64,000 bases of DNA from Raffaelea ambrosiae (lineage: Eukaryota; Ascomycota; Sordariomycetes; Ophiostomatales; Ophiostomataceae). Location: contig PCDI01000006.1 in NCBI GenBank assembly GCA_002778195.1, forward strand, positions 687,950-751,949, in the 5' to 3' direction. Of this stretch, positions 45,983 through 55,925 are shown one piece after another. The notes below the pieces were generated by a model. That model was not told where the DNA came from, did not search any database, and was given only the letters and a program-made list of their open reading frames with translations. Position 1 is the stretch's first letter, and every line of letters begins with the position of its first letter. Both the position numbers and the translations under genes were made by a program.

Positions 45983-48238
45983 ATGAAGTTCCACGTCGAC
46001 GGCCTTGCCGTCATTTTCCCCTACCCCAAGATCTACCCAGAGCAGTATGCCTACATGTGTGATCTCAAAAGTAGCCGCATTTCTGTCACATTTCTGCTTC
46101 TGTTCCGGGTGCTCTTGCGGGCTTGCATGCTAATTTTGGATGTTTAGAAACTCTCGACGCGGGTGGCGTTGGCCTGCTCGAGATGCCCTCCGTGGCCGGC
46201 AAGGAGGTCTCGCTTCTGTCGTTCCTCCTATCCTACCAGCATCACCATCCAGGTCGAAGGAAGCTGATTTACTGCTGCAGTGTGCCTATTCCATGTATCT
46301 GAAACCAGAGAAAAGGCATTTGCTGAGCTAACACGGGATCCTAGGAACGGCAGCTGAAATCGACAAGCTCTCGGCTGGGCTCGAGGCGCTCGTGAAGTAT
46401 CGCTCGTCCAAGCATGGCCATAAAGACCAGCTTCACCCAATTTCAGACTCTGCATGTAATATCGAGAGGCCAGAGAGGCAATGCCTGCTGATGAACCATG
46501 GTAGCATTGTCCTCTGCACCCACCGTTACCTCCTGGATCCTGCATTCGGTTCTCCCTGGCGAGACCTACCCGAAGACAGCATCCTAGTGCTTGATGAGGC
46601 GCACAATATCGACAATGTCTGCATAGACTCGCTCAGCAGCGAGATCACAGTGGGCATACTGCAAAAAGCCTCCCGGTACTTGGCATTTCTCGAGCGGACT
46701 GTTCGGGAAACCGAATCGTCGAACCACGACCGGCTCGAGAGCGAGTACCGCCGGTATGTCGAAGATGTTCGTGCAACCAGCAGCGCCAGGAGTATTGCCG
46801 TTCTTCCCGATGATGTGCTGTCTGAGGCTATGCCTGGAAACATTCGGAAAGCAGAGCACTTTGTGGCCTTCCTGAAGAGACTGGTAGAATATCTAAAGGT
46901 AGGCAGAGAACGCCACATATCAAGCACACGAGACATGCTAAGCACCCAGAGCGACAGGTCCGGATAAAACTTGGCCAGGCGCCATCCGAGCTGCCAGCGT
47001 CCTTCATGACGCACTTGAAGGAGCAAGCATTCATCGAGCGGAAGCCCCTGCGGTTCTGCATCCAGCGTCTTGCCTCTCTCACTGCAACTCTCGAACTCGA
47101 CGATGCAGCGTCTCCAGAGTACCGATCTTTGCACAGAGTGATCGTGTTTGCCACCCGTGCAGCTACCTATGATGCCGGCTTTGCCGTTATTCTGGAAACA
47201 CCCAGTGCTGGCACAGACGCCGCACCGCCGGAAAACGACGACCCAGCCCTGCACTTCACCTGTCTGGATGCCTCCATTGCGATTCGGCCGCTCTTCGAAC
47301 GCTTCCACTCCGCCATCGTCACATCCGACACGCTCTCGCCGATCCACCTGTTCCCGCAAATTCTGGGCTTCCGCCCGGCCCTCACAGCCTCCTACACCCT
47401 GACACTCGCCCGCCCGTCCATCCTGCCCATGGTCGTCACCCGCGGTGGCGACCAGACGGCCATGTCGACTGTCCGCCAGACCCGCAACGAGCCCAGCGTC
47501 ATGCGCAACTACGGCAAGCTCGTCGTCGACTTTGCCAAGATGACGCCCGACGGCGTGCTCGTCGTGTTTCCCTCCTACGCCTATATGGAGTCCATCATCA
47601 GCGTCTGGCAGGGAATGGGCATCCTGGACGAGATATGGGGCTACAAGCTGATTCTCGTGGAGACGCCGGGCGCCCGCGAAACCGCCCTGGCTCTCGAGAC
47701 CTATCGCGCTGCCTGCTCCAACGGACGCGGTGCACTGTTCTTTTGCGTAGCCGGTGGCTGCCTCGCCGGGGTAGGCAGTGCCGTGCCCCTGGACCATCAG
47801 TATGGCCGCGCCGTGCTCTGCATCGGCGTGCCCTTTCCGCCGGCGCCGACCGAAACGTCCCACATCCTGCGCGCACGCCTGGACTTTTTGCGGTCTTCGT
47901 GTGGCATCCGCGAAAACGATTTCCTGTCGTTTGACACGATGCGGCGGACAGGCGAGTACCTGGCTCGGCTTGTGCGCGGCAAGGACGACTATGGCGTCAT
48001 GGTCCTGGCCGACAAGCGTTTCCAGTCCGAGAAGAGAAGAGGACAACTCCCCGAGTGGCTGCGTGCGCTGCTTCTGGATAGCAACACAAATATGAGCTCC
48101 GACATGGCCGTAGCCAGTGCACGAGTCTTTCTCAAAGCGATGGCCCAGCCCTTCTCCAGCGCGGACCAGGCCGGCGTGAGCACCTGGGGTCCGGAGGATG
48201 TACGGAGGCACCAAGACGGGAAGATGGATTTGGACTGA
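45983..48238 (+). CDS. Rad3/XPD-like protein without the Fe-S domain and with degenerate helicase motifs
   Basis: Four exons (45983-46070, 46148-46279, 46345-46898, 46958-48238) give an uninterrupted 684-residue protein. It begins like XPD (MKFHVDGLAVIFPYP.. EQYAYMCDLKKTLDAGG) and keeps the DEAH box (VLDEAHNID, 155-163), an Arch-like region ending GNIRKAEHFVAFLKRL, YMESIISVWQGMGIL, LILVETP and DHQYGRAVLCIGVP. Motif I, GTGKT in XPD, reads VAGKE (45-49). The roughly 110 residues that carry the four Fe-S cysteines between motifs Ia and II are replaced by about 30. Motif V (GKVSEGIDF) reads GCLAGVGSAVPL. Motif VI (QCLGRVLRGKD) reads EYLARLVRGKD. XPD is 5'-3' helicase of TFIIH and essential, so this is best seen as a diverged paralogue. 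Intron joins restore the family sequence exactly, which argues against decay. Confidence 0.88.
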
Positions 48239-48787
48239 GAAAAGAGGTCGACTCTACCCATACACACAAGTACGCACCGTGCAGTAAGCGAATAGTGGCC
48301 CAAATTCAGACATTCCATTATGGGTATTACCACGTGGGATGTAAACAAGAGAATTAACCGCTATTTAACCAGCGAAAGTAATACTTCCCAACGGTAAGTG
48401 GCCTTGCCGATGCATCAAGCCTTTTTGCCGACCCCACAGATTCCACCCAACCTGGGCGAGGCCAGCCAGTCAGAGCTGACAACTTTACCAGCAGAAAGTA
48501 GTTTGCTGCGCCGATCGCTTCGAACCCGGGAATTGAAATCAATACACTCGTTGTGGGAGATGGGGCCAAAGCCGTGCTCATATATAATTTAGAGAGGAAC
48601 CTTTATTTAGAGCCGAGATGGAAACACCTTGTCTGAGCATGTGGTGAAAAGCTGTTCAAGTTGACGTTCCTTAAAAAAGCCAGGGTCACCTCGCCCACCC
48701 CCAAGTTCTCTCTGACAGCAGTCCAGTTCCTTGTCTCACGCGCATGAACAGCAAAGCACTTGAGCAGCAAAGCAGGCCTGAGACACA
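48239..48787. other. intergenic / promoter of the CBM18-LysM gene
   Basis: This 549-bp spacer holds a CACGTGGG site at about 48331 and TATATAATTTAGAG at about 48581-48594, roughly 200 bp upstream of the secreted protein's ATG and a candidate TATA element. No gene is seen. Confidence 0.5.
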
Positions 48788-49988
48788 ATGTCGACTCTGT
48801 TACTTGTTCTCTGTTGCTACGTTGCGGCCGCGCTGTCATCGCCGGAACAACTGGCTAGACGCAGGCCGTTTGTTCCAGAAGCACGCGCCAGCATATCCAC
48901 TGGTGCCCCGGCAGCCCCATCGCCCACCCTCTCCATTTCCACAGACGGCACATGCGGTAATGGATTTACGTGCGCAGGATCTGGTGTGGGCCGCTGCTGT
49001 TCAGAGCATGGGTACTGCGGAGAAGAAGATGCATACTGCGGTGACGGGTGCAACCCGGCCTTTGGCCTCTGCAATGGCAAGGAGGCTGCTGCTGTGGCTG
49101 CCTCGTCCAAGACGACGTCGTCCAAGGCGACAAGCAGCGAGGGCATCTCAACGCGGTCCAAGACGGTATGGCAGACCGATACGGTGACGACCACCAAGAC
49201 CGCCGTGGCCACGACCATCACAACTCTGACGTCTTTTTCCACGTCTGTGGCAACTTCCACCATCGTCGACACGAGCACGTCAATTCTGGTGTCGACAACG
49301 ACGATCGTCCAGCAGACTCCCAAAGCATCCGCGCCGACACTCGGTCATACACCGCTGCCGCGACCACCATACCGCCCGCCTCCAGGTGGGGGAACAAGAC
49401 AGCCTCCGCGACCGCCGCCTCCGCCACCTGCTTCCTCTACCTGGTCAGACGACGTGACGGTCACTGTTACAGTGACCGACTACGGCGACGACACGCCGAC
49501 AGTGCCGGCGGCTCCTTCTCCTACGGTACCGCCGCACAAGAAGCCACCAAGCAATCCGCCACCGATGGAGCCAGATGAGCAGCCTGCGGAGGAGTCCATT
49601 CTGAAGGGGACAGTTCCCAACTGTACAAAACAACCCCCCCTCCGAAAGTCTTGGAGTATTGGGAATTAAAACCAGACAAGAAAACTAACAGCCTTCTTAA
49701 CAGGTCGCAAATACTACCTTGTTCGGAGCGGAGACACCTGCGACACCGTGGCGAAAGCATCGAGTCTTGCCCTGGGCGATATGTACGTTTGCGGACCATG
49801 ACTGCTGCTCAAATCATTTGCTCGCACATTCTGACCTTTGCCATAGACTCAAATGGAACCTCGATCTAGTACATCGAGCGCTGGACCCATTGCTCTGTCC
49901 GCTTACCAGCTTACTTCTCGGCCACACCTGTCGAACGAGTTCCTGCGACAAGTTGCCTGCAGGGTATTACATATGTGTGGGCGTGTAA
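48788..49988 (+). CDS. secreted chitin-binding protein with CBM18 and LysM domains
   Basis: Three exons (48788-49622, 49704-49782, 49847-49988) give 351 residues. Residues 1-18 form a signal peptide (MSTLLLVLCCYVAAALSS). A hevein-type CBM18 covers about 54-95 with all eight cysteines (C56, C62, C70, C71, C77, C84, C88, C95) and the binding pattern SEHGYCG. A long Thr/Ser and then Pro-rich linker follows. The LysM begins VPNCRKYYLVRSGDTC, reached by splicing at AACT|GTACAA to CAG, and ends YYICVGV. The intervening 35 residues are less regular than in most LysM domains. The architecture fits a cell-wall or apoplastic chitin binder, as in LysM effectors that hide fungal chitin. The role is inferred. 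Decayed LysM sequence lies 6 kb downstream. Confidence 0.82.
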
Positions 49989-50336
49989 GTGACGCACAGG
50001 AGGGGCAATTTTGTGATGGGCAGCGTGTTCTCAGTAGACCAGACAATGTAGTTCCGGGACAGTGCAATATCAGACGCGCAATGAACAGCAGACGCAATTT
50101 GTCCCTAAATAGCTGAGAATCAGTTGCGTTTACATACCCTCTTGCCTGAACAACTGCCCTGGTTGTAGGCGGTGCTTGTTTCCAAAATTAGTCATCATTT
50201 AGCAGATTGTTATCCACGATAATTTGGAGCCGGACATACACAGATGAAATCCGACATCGTCTTCCGAGCTTCTCTAGCACGCCATCGAGACACTTGAAAA
50301 GGCCAAGAAAAAAGCAAGAAAAAAAATAAATACACC
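49989..50336. other. short intergenic
   Basis: This is the 3' region of the CBM18-LysM gene and the leader of the aldo-keto reductase. An A-rich stretch directly precedes the latter's ACCATGG start. Nothing else is recognised. Confidence 0.6.
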
Positions 50337-51454
50337 ATGGCTTCTGCCGCAAGCACATACACCCTGGCCAGCCGGGTCAAGGTTAGTAGCCCCGAGCATG
50401 ATGCTGCTGGGGGGGAACAAACAACGTAGAAAGATCGATGTGTACGTACTTGACGACTCAAGGCTGACAGACTTCCGCCATGAACCAAATTCCAGCTCCC
50501 CAACGGCCGAACCATGCCCCAGATCCAGCTCGGCCTCTACATGATGTCCGGCAGCGAGGCCCGCCGCTCTGTAGCCGCCGCTCTGGCCGCCGGCTACCGC
50601 GGCTTCGACTGCGCCCAGATGTACCACAACGAGAAGCAAGCCGGCGATGCCATCCGGGCCTATCTGGACAGCAGCAGCAGCAACAACAGTGGACTCACCC
50701 GCGAGGACATTTTCTACACATCCAAGCTCGCCAGCAGCAGCAGCGCGTACGACACCGTGCGCACGTCCATCCGCCAGTCCGTGGCTGCCTGCGGGCTCGG
50801 GTACATTGATCTGTTCCTGCTGCACTCGCCGTACGGGGGCAAGGAGGCCCGGCTGACCAGCTGGAAGGCCGTCGAGGACGCCATGGACGCGGGCGAGATT
50901 CGGTCGGGCGGCGTGAGCAACTACGGGGTAGCCCATATCCACGAGCTCATAGCGGCCGCCCGCATCCCACCCGTAGTCAACCAGATCGAGGTGCATCCGT
51001 TCAACACCAACACGGAGATCCGCGACGTCTGCGCCCACTACGACATTCTCGTCGAGGCGTACGCGCCGCTGGTGCGCGGCATGCGCATGCGGCACCCGAC
51101 GGTGCGGGCGCTGGCCGGCAAGTACCACTGCACGGTGGCGCAGCTGCTGGTGCGGTGGTCGCTGCAGCACGGGATGGTGCCGCTGCCCAAGAGCGTGAAC
51201 CCGCAGCGGATGGTCGAGAACGCCGACGTGAACGGGTTTTCGATCTCGGCCGAGGACATGGCGACGATGGACGGGCTGGACGAGTATCTGGTGACAGACT
51301 GGTAAGTGAACGTGGAACATCTGGGGTTTGGACTGATGGAGATTTCGAGGAAGAGAAACTTGAAAGGGGGGGGGGAAGCAAAATGCAAAAAACCCCCAGG
51401 GCAACTGACAAAAAGCTAACTTGCCTTTTTAGGGACCCGACTCATGCTCCCTAA
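50337..51454 (+). CDS. aldo-keto reductase
   Basis: Three exons (50337-50381, 50496-51301, 51433-51454) give 290 residues. The catalytic tetrad is visible: Asp53 and Tyr58 in GFDCAQMYHNE, Lys92 in FYTSKLAS and His125 in LFLLHSPYGG. The (beta/alpha)8 barrel continues with RSGGVSNYGVAHIHEL, VVNQIEVHPF and the NADPH-binding VPLPKSVNPQRMVEN. The last exon adds only WDPTHAP, the usual C-terminal end of fungal relatives (DWDP). Members reduce aldehydes and ketones with NADPH in the cytosol. The substrate is not evident. The short first exon encodes the first beta-hairpin residues. A run of AGCAGC codons gives an internal Ser stretch (74-77). Confidence 0.92.
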
Positions 51455-52263
51455 TGTACAGAAAAGACCGGAGCATCCTTTCCCTATGTAGAAGCCCTGT
51501 AGTCAGTTGGTCCCATATGAATAGGTCTGAAATAAGTGAAAAGGGTTCTTAGTTCTCATGAATGAAACATGTTCAAGTTCTGTACAGTCGTGGTCATGTG
51601 AGATAAAAGTGTTGTTATAGAAGAAAAACAAAAACAAAAACAAAAACACAAAGGGAAAACAAAGAACAATAAGAAGACGCGTGTATTAAAGGGGGGCTCT
51701 TTGGGTTACCCTGGCGTGGCAATAGCCTCAACGAGCCTCTTCATAAAGAAGATGGCAACAACCAGAAGAACAGACGAGTACTGACAAGGGGATCGACACT
51801 TTCCAGATGAAGACCACGACTGACACTGGAATGCCTGCGCAAAACTTGCATGCCGCACGCTGTGGACGTGAGCGGGTATAGTGCTCGAGACGGCCAGCTG
51901 CAGTCTGTGTTACCGGTTCATTATAACTACAGAGACCCGTCCAAGATGTTCCAGGCTGCAGCCACTTACAGTGCCCTCCTTTTGTTTGTTTGCCTCCCCT
52001 CCCAAATCACTTGCACTTCATCTCTGCTGCTTCACATCTCGTCCCTCCTTTCTCCACTACACACAAAAAAAAAGCAAGGACTTCCATAGCAAATCAAGAA
52101 GCTTGGAACAACGCCCCTTTCGTTGCAACAAGTGCAGAACAGAAAAGCTTCATCGAATTTCAGAACCAGAGGGCCATCTCAGCAGCAACTTCACGGCTGC
52201 CTCTCCACTCGCGTTGTCCCTTCGATACAACCTTTGATTATCATCCGAATCTACCAGGCCACC
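51455..52263. other. intergenic, leader of the small Cys/His protein
   Basis: This 809-bp spacer has a CAAAAA repeat at about 51628-51650, near the AKR 3' end, and pyrimidine-rich sequence before 52080. An in-frame ATG at 52123 would extend the downstream protein by 47 residues, but the ATG at 52264 has the better context. Confidence 0.5.
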
Positions 52264-52710
52264 ATGACAAAAAGACACAAGAAGCGAACGTCCACCAAGC
52301 ACAACAAGCCCATGAAGCCCAACAAGACCACCGAGAAGATCGACCAGTGCCCGAATCCTCCTCGTCCCCAACACCACTGGTACGTTCTCGGCGATGCATA
52401 TGCGCCAAAAAAACAAAGAAAGCAATCCCCCCAAATTAAAAAAAAATACACACATATGCTGACGTTTTTACTCCTTGGACCGAACAGCCCGGTGTGCAAG
52501 AAGCTCGCGGCACCGCGTTGCGGTGCGCGGGGACACTTTTGTATCTGCAAAGTCCACGGGAACTTCCACAATCCCAGGGATGGGTGCGTGAAATGCAACG
52601 AAGCAGAAAGAAGGCAGGAGCAGCAGCTCCGGGAAGAACACCGGAGGAAGAGATTAGAGGTTGCCGAGCAAGAGCCGCAGCACCACGGACGCCGGTCACA
52701 AAAACGGTGA
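52264..52710 (+). CDS. small Cys/His-rich protein of unknown function
   Basis: Two exons, 52264-52379 and 52488-52710, give 112 residues. The 108-bp intron has a GTACGT donor and ACAG acceptor, and its removal creates CPVCKK at the join. The protein is very basic at the start (MTKRHKKRTSTKHNKP), then has the metal-ligand pattern CPVCKKLAAPRC, HFCICKVHGNF and GCVKCNE. This gives about eight Cys plus His residues in 40 positions, compatible with two zinc sites. The C-terminal 40 residues are a charged helix (EAERRQEQQLREEHRRKR). Unspliced translation would place a hydrophobic insert between the cysteine pairs. No named family is recognised. A nuclear or RNA-associated role is only a guess from charge. 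Confidence 0.7.
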   Translation: MTKRHKKRTSTKHNKPMKPNKTTEKIDQCPNPPRPQHHWYVLGDAYAPKKQRKQSPQIKKKYTHMLTFLLLGPNSPVCKKLAAPRCGARGHFCICKVHGNFHNPRDGCVKCNEAERRQEQQLREEHRRKRLEVAEQEPQHHGRRSQKR

Positions 52711-54137
52711 GCAGAGCCTCTTGAAGGGCTGACACAATGGGGCTTGGAAGAACAAGGAGGAGAAGTGGACCTGCCGTACGCATCCACGAGCAGAGGATGG
52801 TTGAAGGAAAGGGAGACAGGTAAATCCGGGGTGCTTTTTTTTGTCCCTAGCTATATCGAACTTGGAGGAAAGCCAGTGATACCTTTTTTTGTTTTGGGGA
52901 CAATAACCCTCGAGGCACAATAGCCATACGAAAAATCAAACAATCCGTTCTAAGATAGGCTTTGCAACGCAATAAGCAGAGAATCTACAAAATTTTTCAT
53001 TTCTGACTACTTGCTACCCCCACAATGACCTGTCTGAAAAAAAAAGTGCATTTGCTTTCCTTCCTCTGCGTGTTCTTTGTTTGGGGTTGTTCACAAGGTT
53101 TGCCAGAGAGCATTCTAGCAAATAGTTGCCTTGGCCAGTCATCTCTGTGTATATATGTCTTGCTTTTCTCCTGTCTATGTCACAATAGCAACATATTATC
53201 CGTCTTTCTTTCTTGATCCAACAAGCTGGTTACAGCCTCATCCTATCTTGACAGAGAGGGGCCGTCTGTGGCCCATCATTGGCAGCCACTCCTTCGGGCG
53301 GCAGGCAATGGGGCGGTGGCTATTCGAACGCTCTAACAATGTCAGCCTGATGCTAGTTTCGAGACCTTTCAGAAAAACAAGTGAGCGAAAAGCACGGAGG
53401 AGACATGGAAAAAATCAGTATTGCGAACAACTCTTTCTCTCTTTTATCTTGTATTTCTTATATTTTTCCCTTCCTGTTTCACACAATACACAAATTCAAC
53501 AGCCAACCTTTTTGTGTCATAGCTCAAGGCTTCTGCACTATCTGATTCTGTGCCTCGAGCGACAAGAACTTCCCGGCCAGCAAAAACAGTGTTGGCGCAA
53601 ATAACAGCATCACCAACTACCTGCCATGGCAAATCATATGAAAGTCCTGGAAGCTCTAACAAAGCCAGACTGTGCCACGTGCATCGATATGAACGGATCT
53701 GGCACTTCTACAGAGCAACCGGTTTTGTCAGCACCCGCGTTTGCCGCTTTTACCAGGACTCGCCCAAAGGAGAACGAGTTCCGTCTCTTGTTCGCACGGG
53801 GTCGAAGCTGCTCGAACGGGCTCGCGGATGCATAGTGGCTTCTGCAAACACACTCGAGAGACCCGGACACAGTTCAAGAAGAATTTCGTTTGCTTGTGGC
53901 GTATACCTGAACAAGACTTTGACCTCGGTACTCCCGGACTCGAAGCTGTAAGTTTTGAGATAATCGTCTGCCGATTGGTTTCGCCCATGACACCAGCCCG
54001 GGCCAACCAACTAGATCCGTTTGTGTCACCAACGCAAAGGTCCGCCAACTTGCTGACAACGAAAAAACACAACATAAAATGAGCCACGTCTGCCTGTTTC
54101 CACCGGCTCGTTGCATCCCCAGCACCTGGTCGTCGCC
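52711..54137. other. 1.4 kb without a recognisable gene, possibly decayed
   Basis: Short frames occur on both strands (for example 53550-53951 plus, 53444-53662 minus), but none shows a known domain, good splice structure or consistent codon pattern. It lies between the small Cys/His gene and an F-box pseudogene and has lower GC than the surrounding genes, so relic sequence is plausible. Confidence 0.4.
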
Positions 54138-55166
54138 ATGCCTCTGTTGAAACTGCCCACTGAGATACTGGTACAAGTCACATCAGGTTTTCCGAACCGC
54201 GATATCAAGAGCCTGAGACTCGGCTGCAAGGCTCTGTTTGCCGTTTCTCGGCTGCGGCTCAACCATGAGTTCTTGTCGGCCAATCCCCTCAACATCAAAG
54301 TCTTTCGCGAGGTGGCAGGTCATGAGGTCTTCCGCAAGCATTGTTGAGATCACCTGGGATGACGCCCGCCTGAGCAAGGCAGGTCCCCAACCGGCTGCAA
54401 AAAAAGAACGAAAAAAAAAGACGAGTTCTCATGATTGAAATCAGAAGAATCCCAACTGGACCAACTGTGTATAAATCTTCCCGGGAGTCAGGACGCTGGT
54501 GATGAGGACGACTCGGACTCGTATGACCACATTCTCCCGGCATAGTTTTCCAAAGCTTCGGACGAACATCTCCGGAGCATGAGAGCACACAAGGGACTCG
54601 ATGGGAACACCCCGGAGCACACTGATCGTTCTGCTCGGGCTGCTTGTACCTCTACAAGGCGCTCGTGGAAACCCTACCAGCAACTTCTTCGGCAGCAGGA
54701 AGCGGTTCTGGCCGCCGATTCGGATGCAGAGGCATCTGCCTTCGGACTCGAGAAATTTCCAGCCCTGGAGAGTGTGACCATCACGCCTGCTGCGCATGGC
54801 CGGCTGTTTATGCCTCTGCATGAGACTCCGATGATTGTTATCGACGTCAACACGCTCTGCACAGGCATCAATGCCCACATCTTTGACGAGGCGTGCGTCG
54901 AGCAGCGCAACCCGGTCGCCCTTCTCCGTCGCCCGCACTTTCGACGCCTGGATCTTGCGCTGGCAATCGGCGGACAGCCGGAGGTGGGTTGGCATGCCTT
55001 TCACAGCGGCTGTCTCAAACGGACACTAGCTGCCGCCGGCCCAGAGCTCGAGCGTATGCATCCCGCGACGGATATGCGGGATCGCCCCGACCCCGACTAC
55101 GCTTCGGGCAAGGTCCCTCTGCCACCAGAAACCTCGGAGATACGATCTGCATGTGCAATGTTATAG
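54138..55166 (+). pseudogene. F-box protein, disrupted
   Basis: The ATG at 54138 opens a clear F-box start: MPLLKLPTEILVQVTSGFPN, then DIKSLRLGCKAL and FLSANPLNIKVFREVAGHEVF. At about 54343 the frame shifts (HC-stop versus IVEITWDDARLSKAG in the next frame). Farther on, the last segment (54579-55166) carries the family's FPALESVTITPAAHGRLFMP and ETPMI sequence and ends at a TAG at 55166, but an in-frame TAG precedes it near 54545. At least one frameshift and one nonsense codon separate the pieces. F-box proteins of this type are a large, rapidly changing family in filamentous fungi and serve as SCF adaptors. This copy cannot encode one. Confidence 0.7.
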
Positions 55167-55649
55167 GCATGGCCTGAACTGACCTCGAAAAGAAAGAAAA
55201 AAAAGAAGAGCTAACAACACGCAAATACATTCCTAGATACTACGCCTTTAGCTCTGCCTACTTTTAATATAATTTGGCAACCAATTGTTGGGTTTTATCC
55301 CAAGCCTTGGGTGTTAATTCCATTCTACGCAACAGTACACAACTTGTCGTTTCTACCATGGTTTAAACTTGGAAACGAACGTACCACTTTTCTGCTAGGA
55401 CTTTATTCTCTGAAGTCCATCTCTGGCCGAGAAATGCAGTAACCCAGAGACAGCACAGATCACGGCAACAGCAAGCAGTGCCTACAATTACCCTGTACTC
55501 TCTCTTCAAGTGTTTCATATTGCATGCTCTTGTCGTCTCTTGTCGTCTCCTACATCGAGTTCGTTTATTCCTCTTTTTTATTTTTTATTTTTTTGTTTGG
55601 TTTGGTTTGGTAAATGGCACGATATCAGGACTGACATAACTGCCTGGAA

Positions 55650-55925
55650 AGCAGCTCCGGTGGCAAATGCCGACGAGCCACAACGGTACACAACCAGCTA
55701 CCGTAACTCGAACGCCAACTTCCACGGGCAACCACCACACTCAGTACCCGCTGACACGTGATCGTTCTTCATTTCAGACTCGATTGCATCAAACTGTAGC
55801 CAGTTCTACGTTGTCAAAAACGACACTTGGAGTGATATGTTGCAGAGCTACAACATCACTTTCATGAGTGGGATTCGGCAGTGAAACAGTGTTCCGGCCT
55901 TGATAACGGCTTCTTCCACCTATGG
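55650..55925 (+). pseudogene. LysM-domain relic
   Basis: After a Thr/Ser/Pro-rich linker-like piece, an AG acceptor-like site at about 55780 is followed by SIASNCSQFYVVKNDTWSDM, a good match to the start of a fungal LysM (NC..FY.V..GD..). The frame then shifts near 55858. The continuation reads FHEWDSAVKQCSGLDNGFF, matching the usual FYKWNPAVGSSCSGL part. The second glycine and cysteine of the GDTC motif are replaced (NDTW), and no complete gene can be assembled. It lies 6 kb from the intact CBM18-LysM gene. Confidence 0.6.

Noticed and set aside
46526..48214. 562-codon minus-strand frame opposite the Rad3-like gene
   Set aside because: No domain is visible, and it spans the intron and exon 4 of a clear plus-strand gene. 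It is explained by composition.
48500..48560. TTCGAACCC-like tRNA T-loop on either strand
   Set aside because: The flanking bases do not form a T-stem, and no acceptor or D-arm can be drawn. No tRNA gene was found in the window.
50274..51404. 376-codon minus-strand frame opposite the aldo-keto reductase
   Set aside because: Shadow of the AKR gene; low-complexity His/Ala/Arg sequence without motifs.
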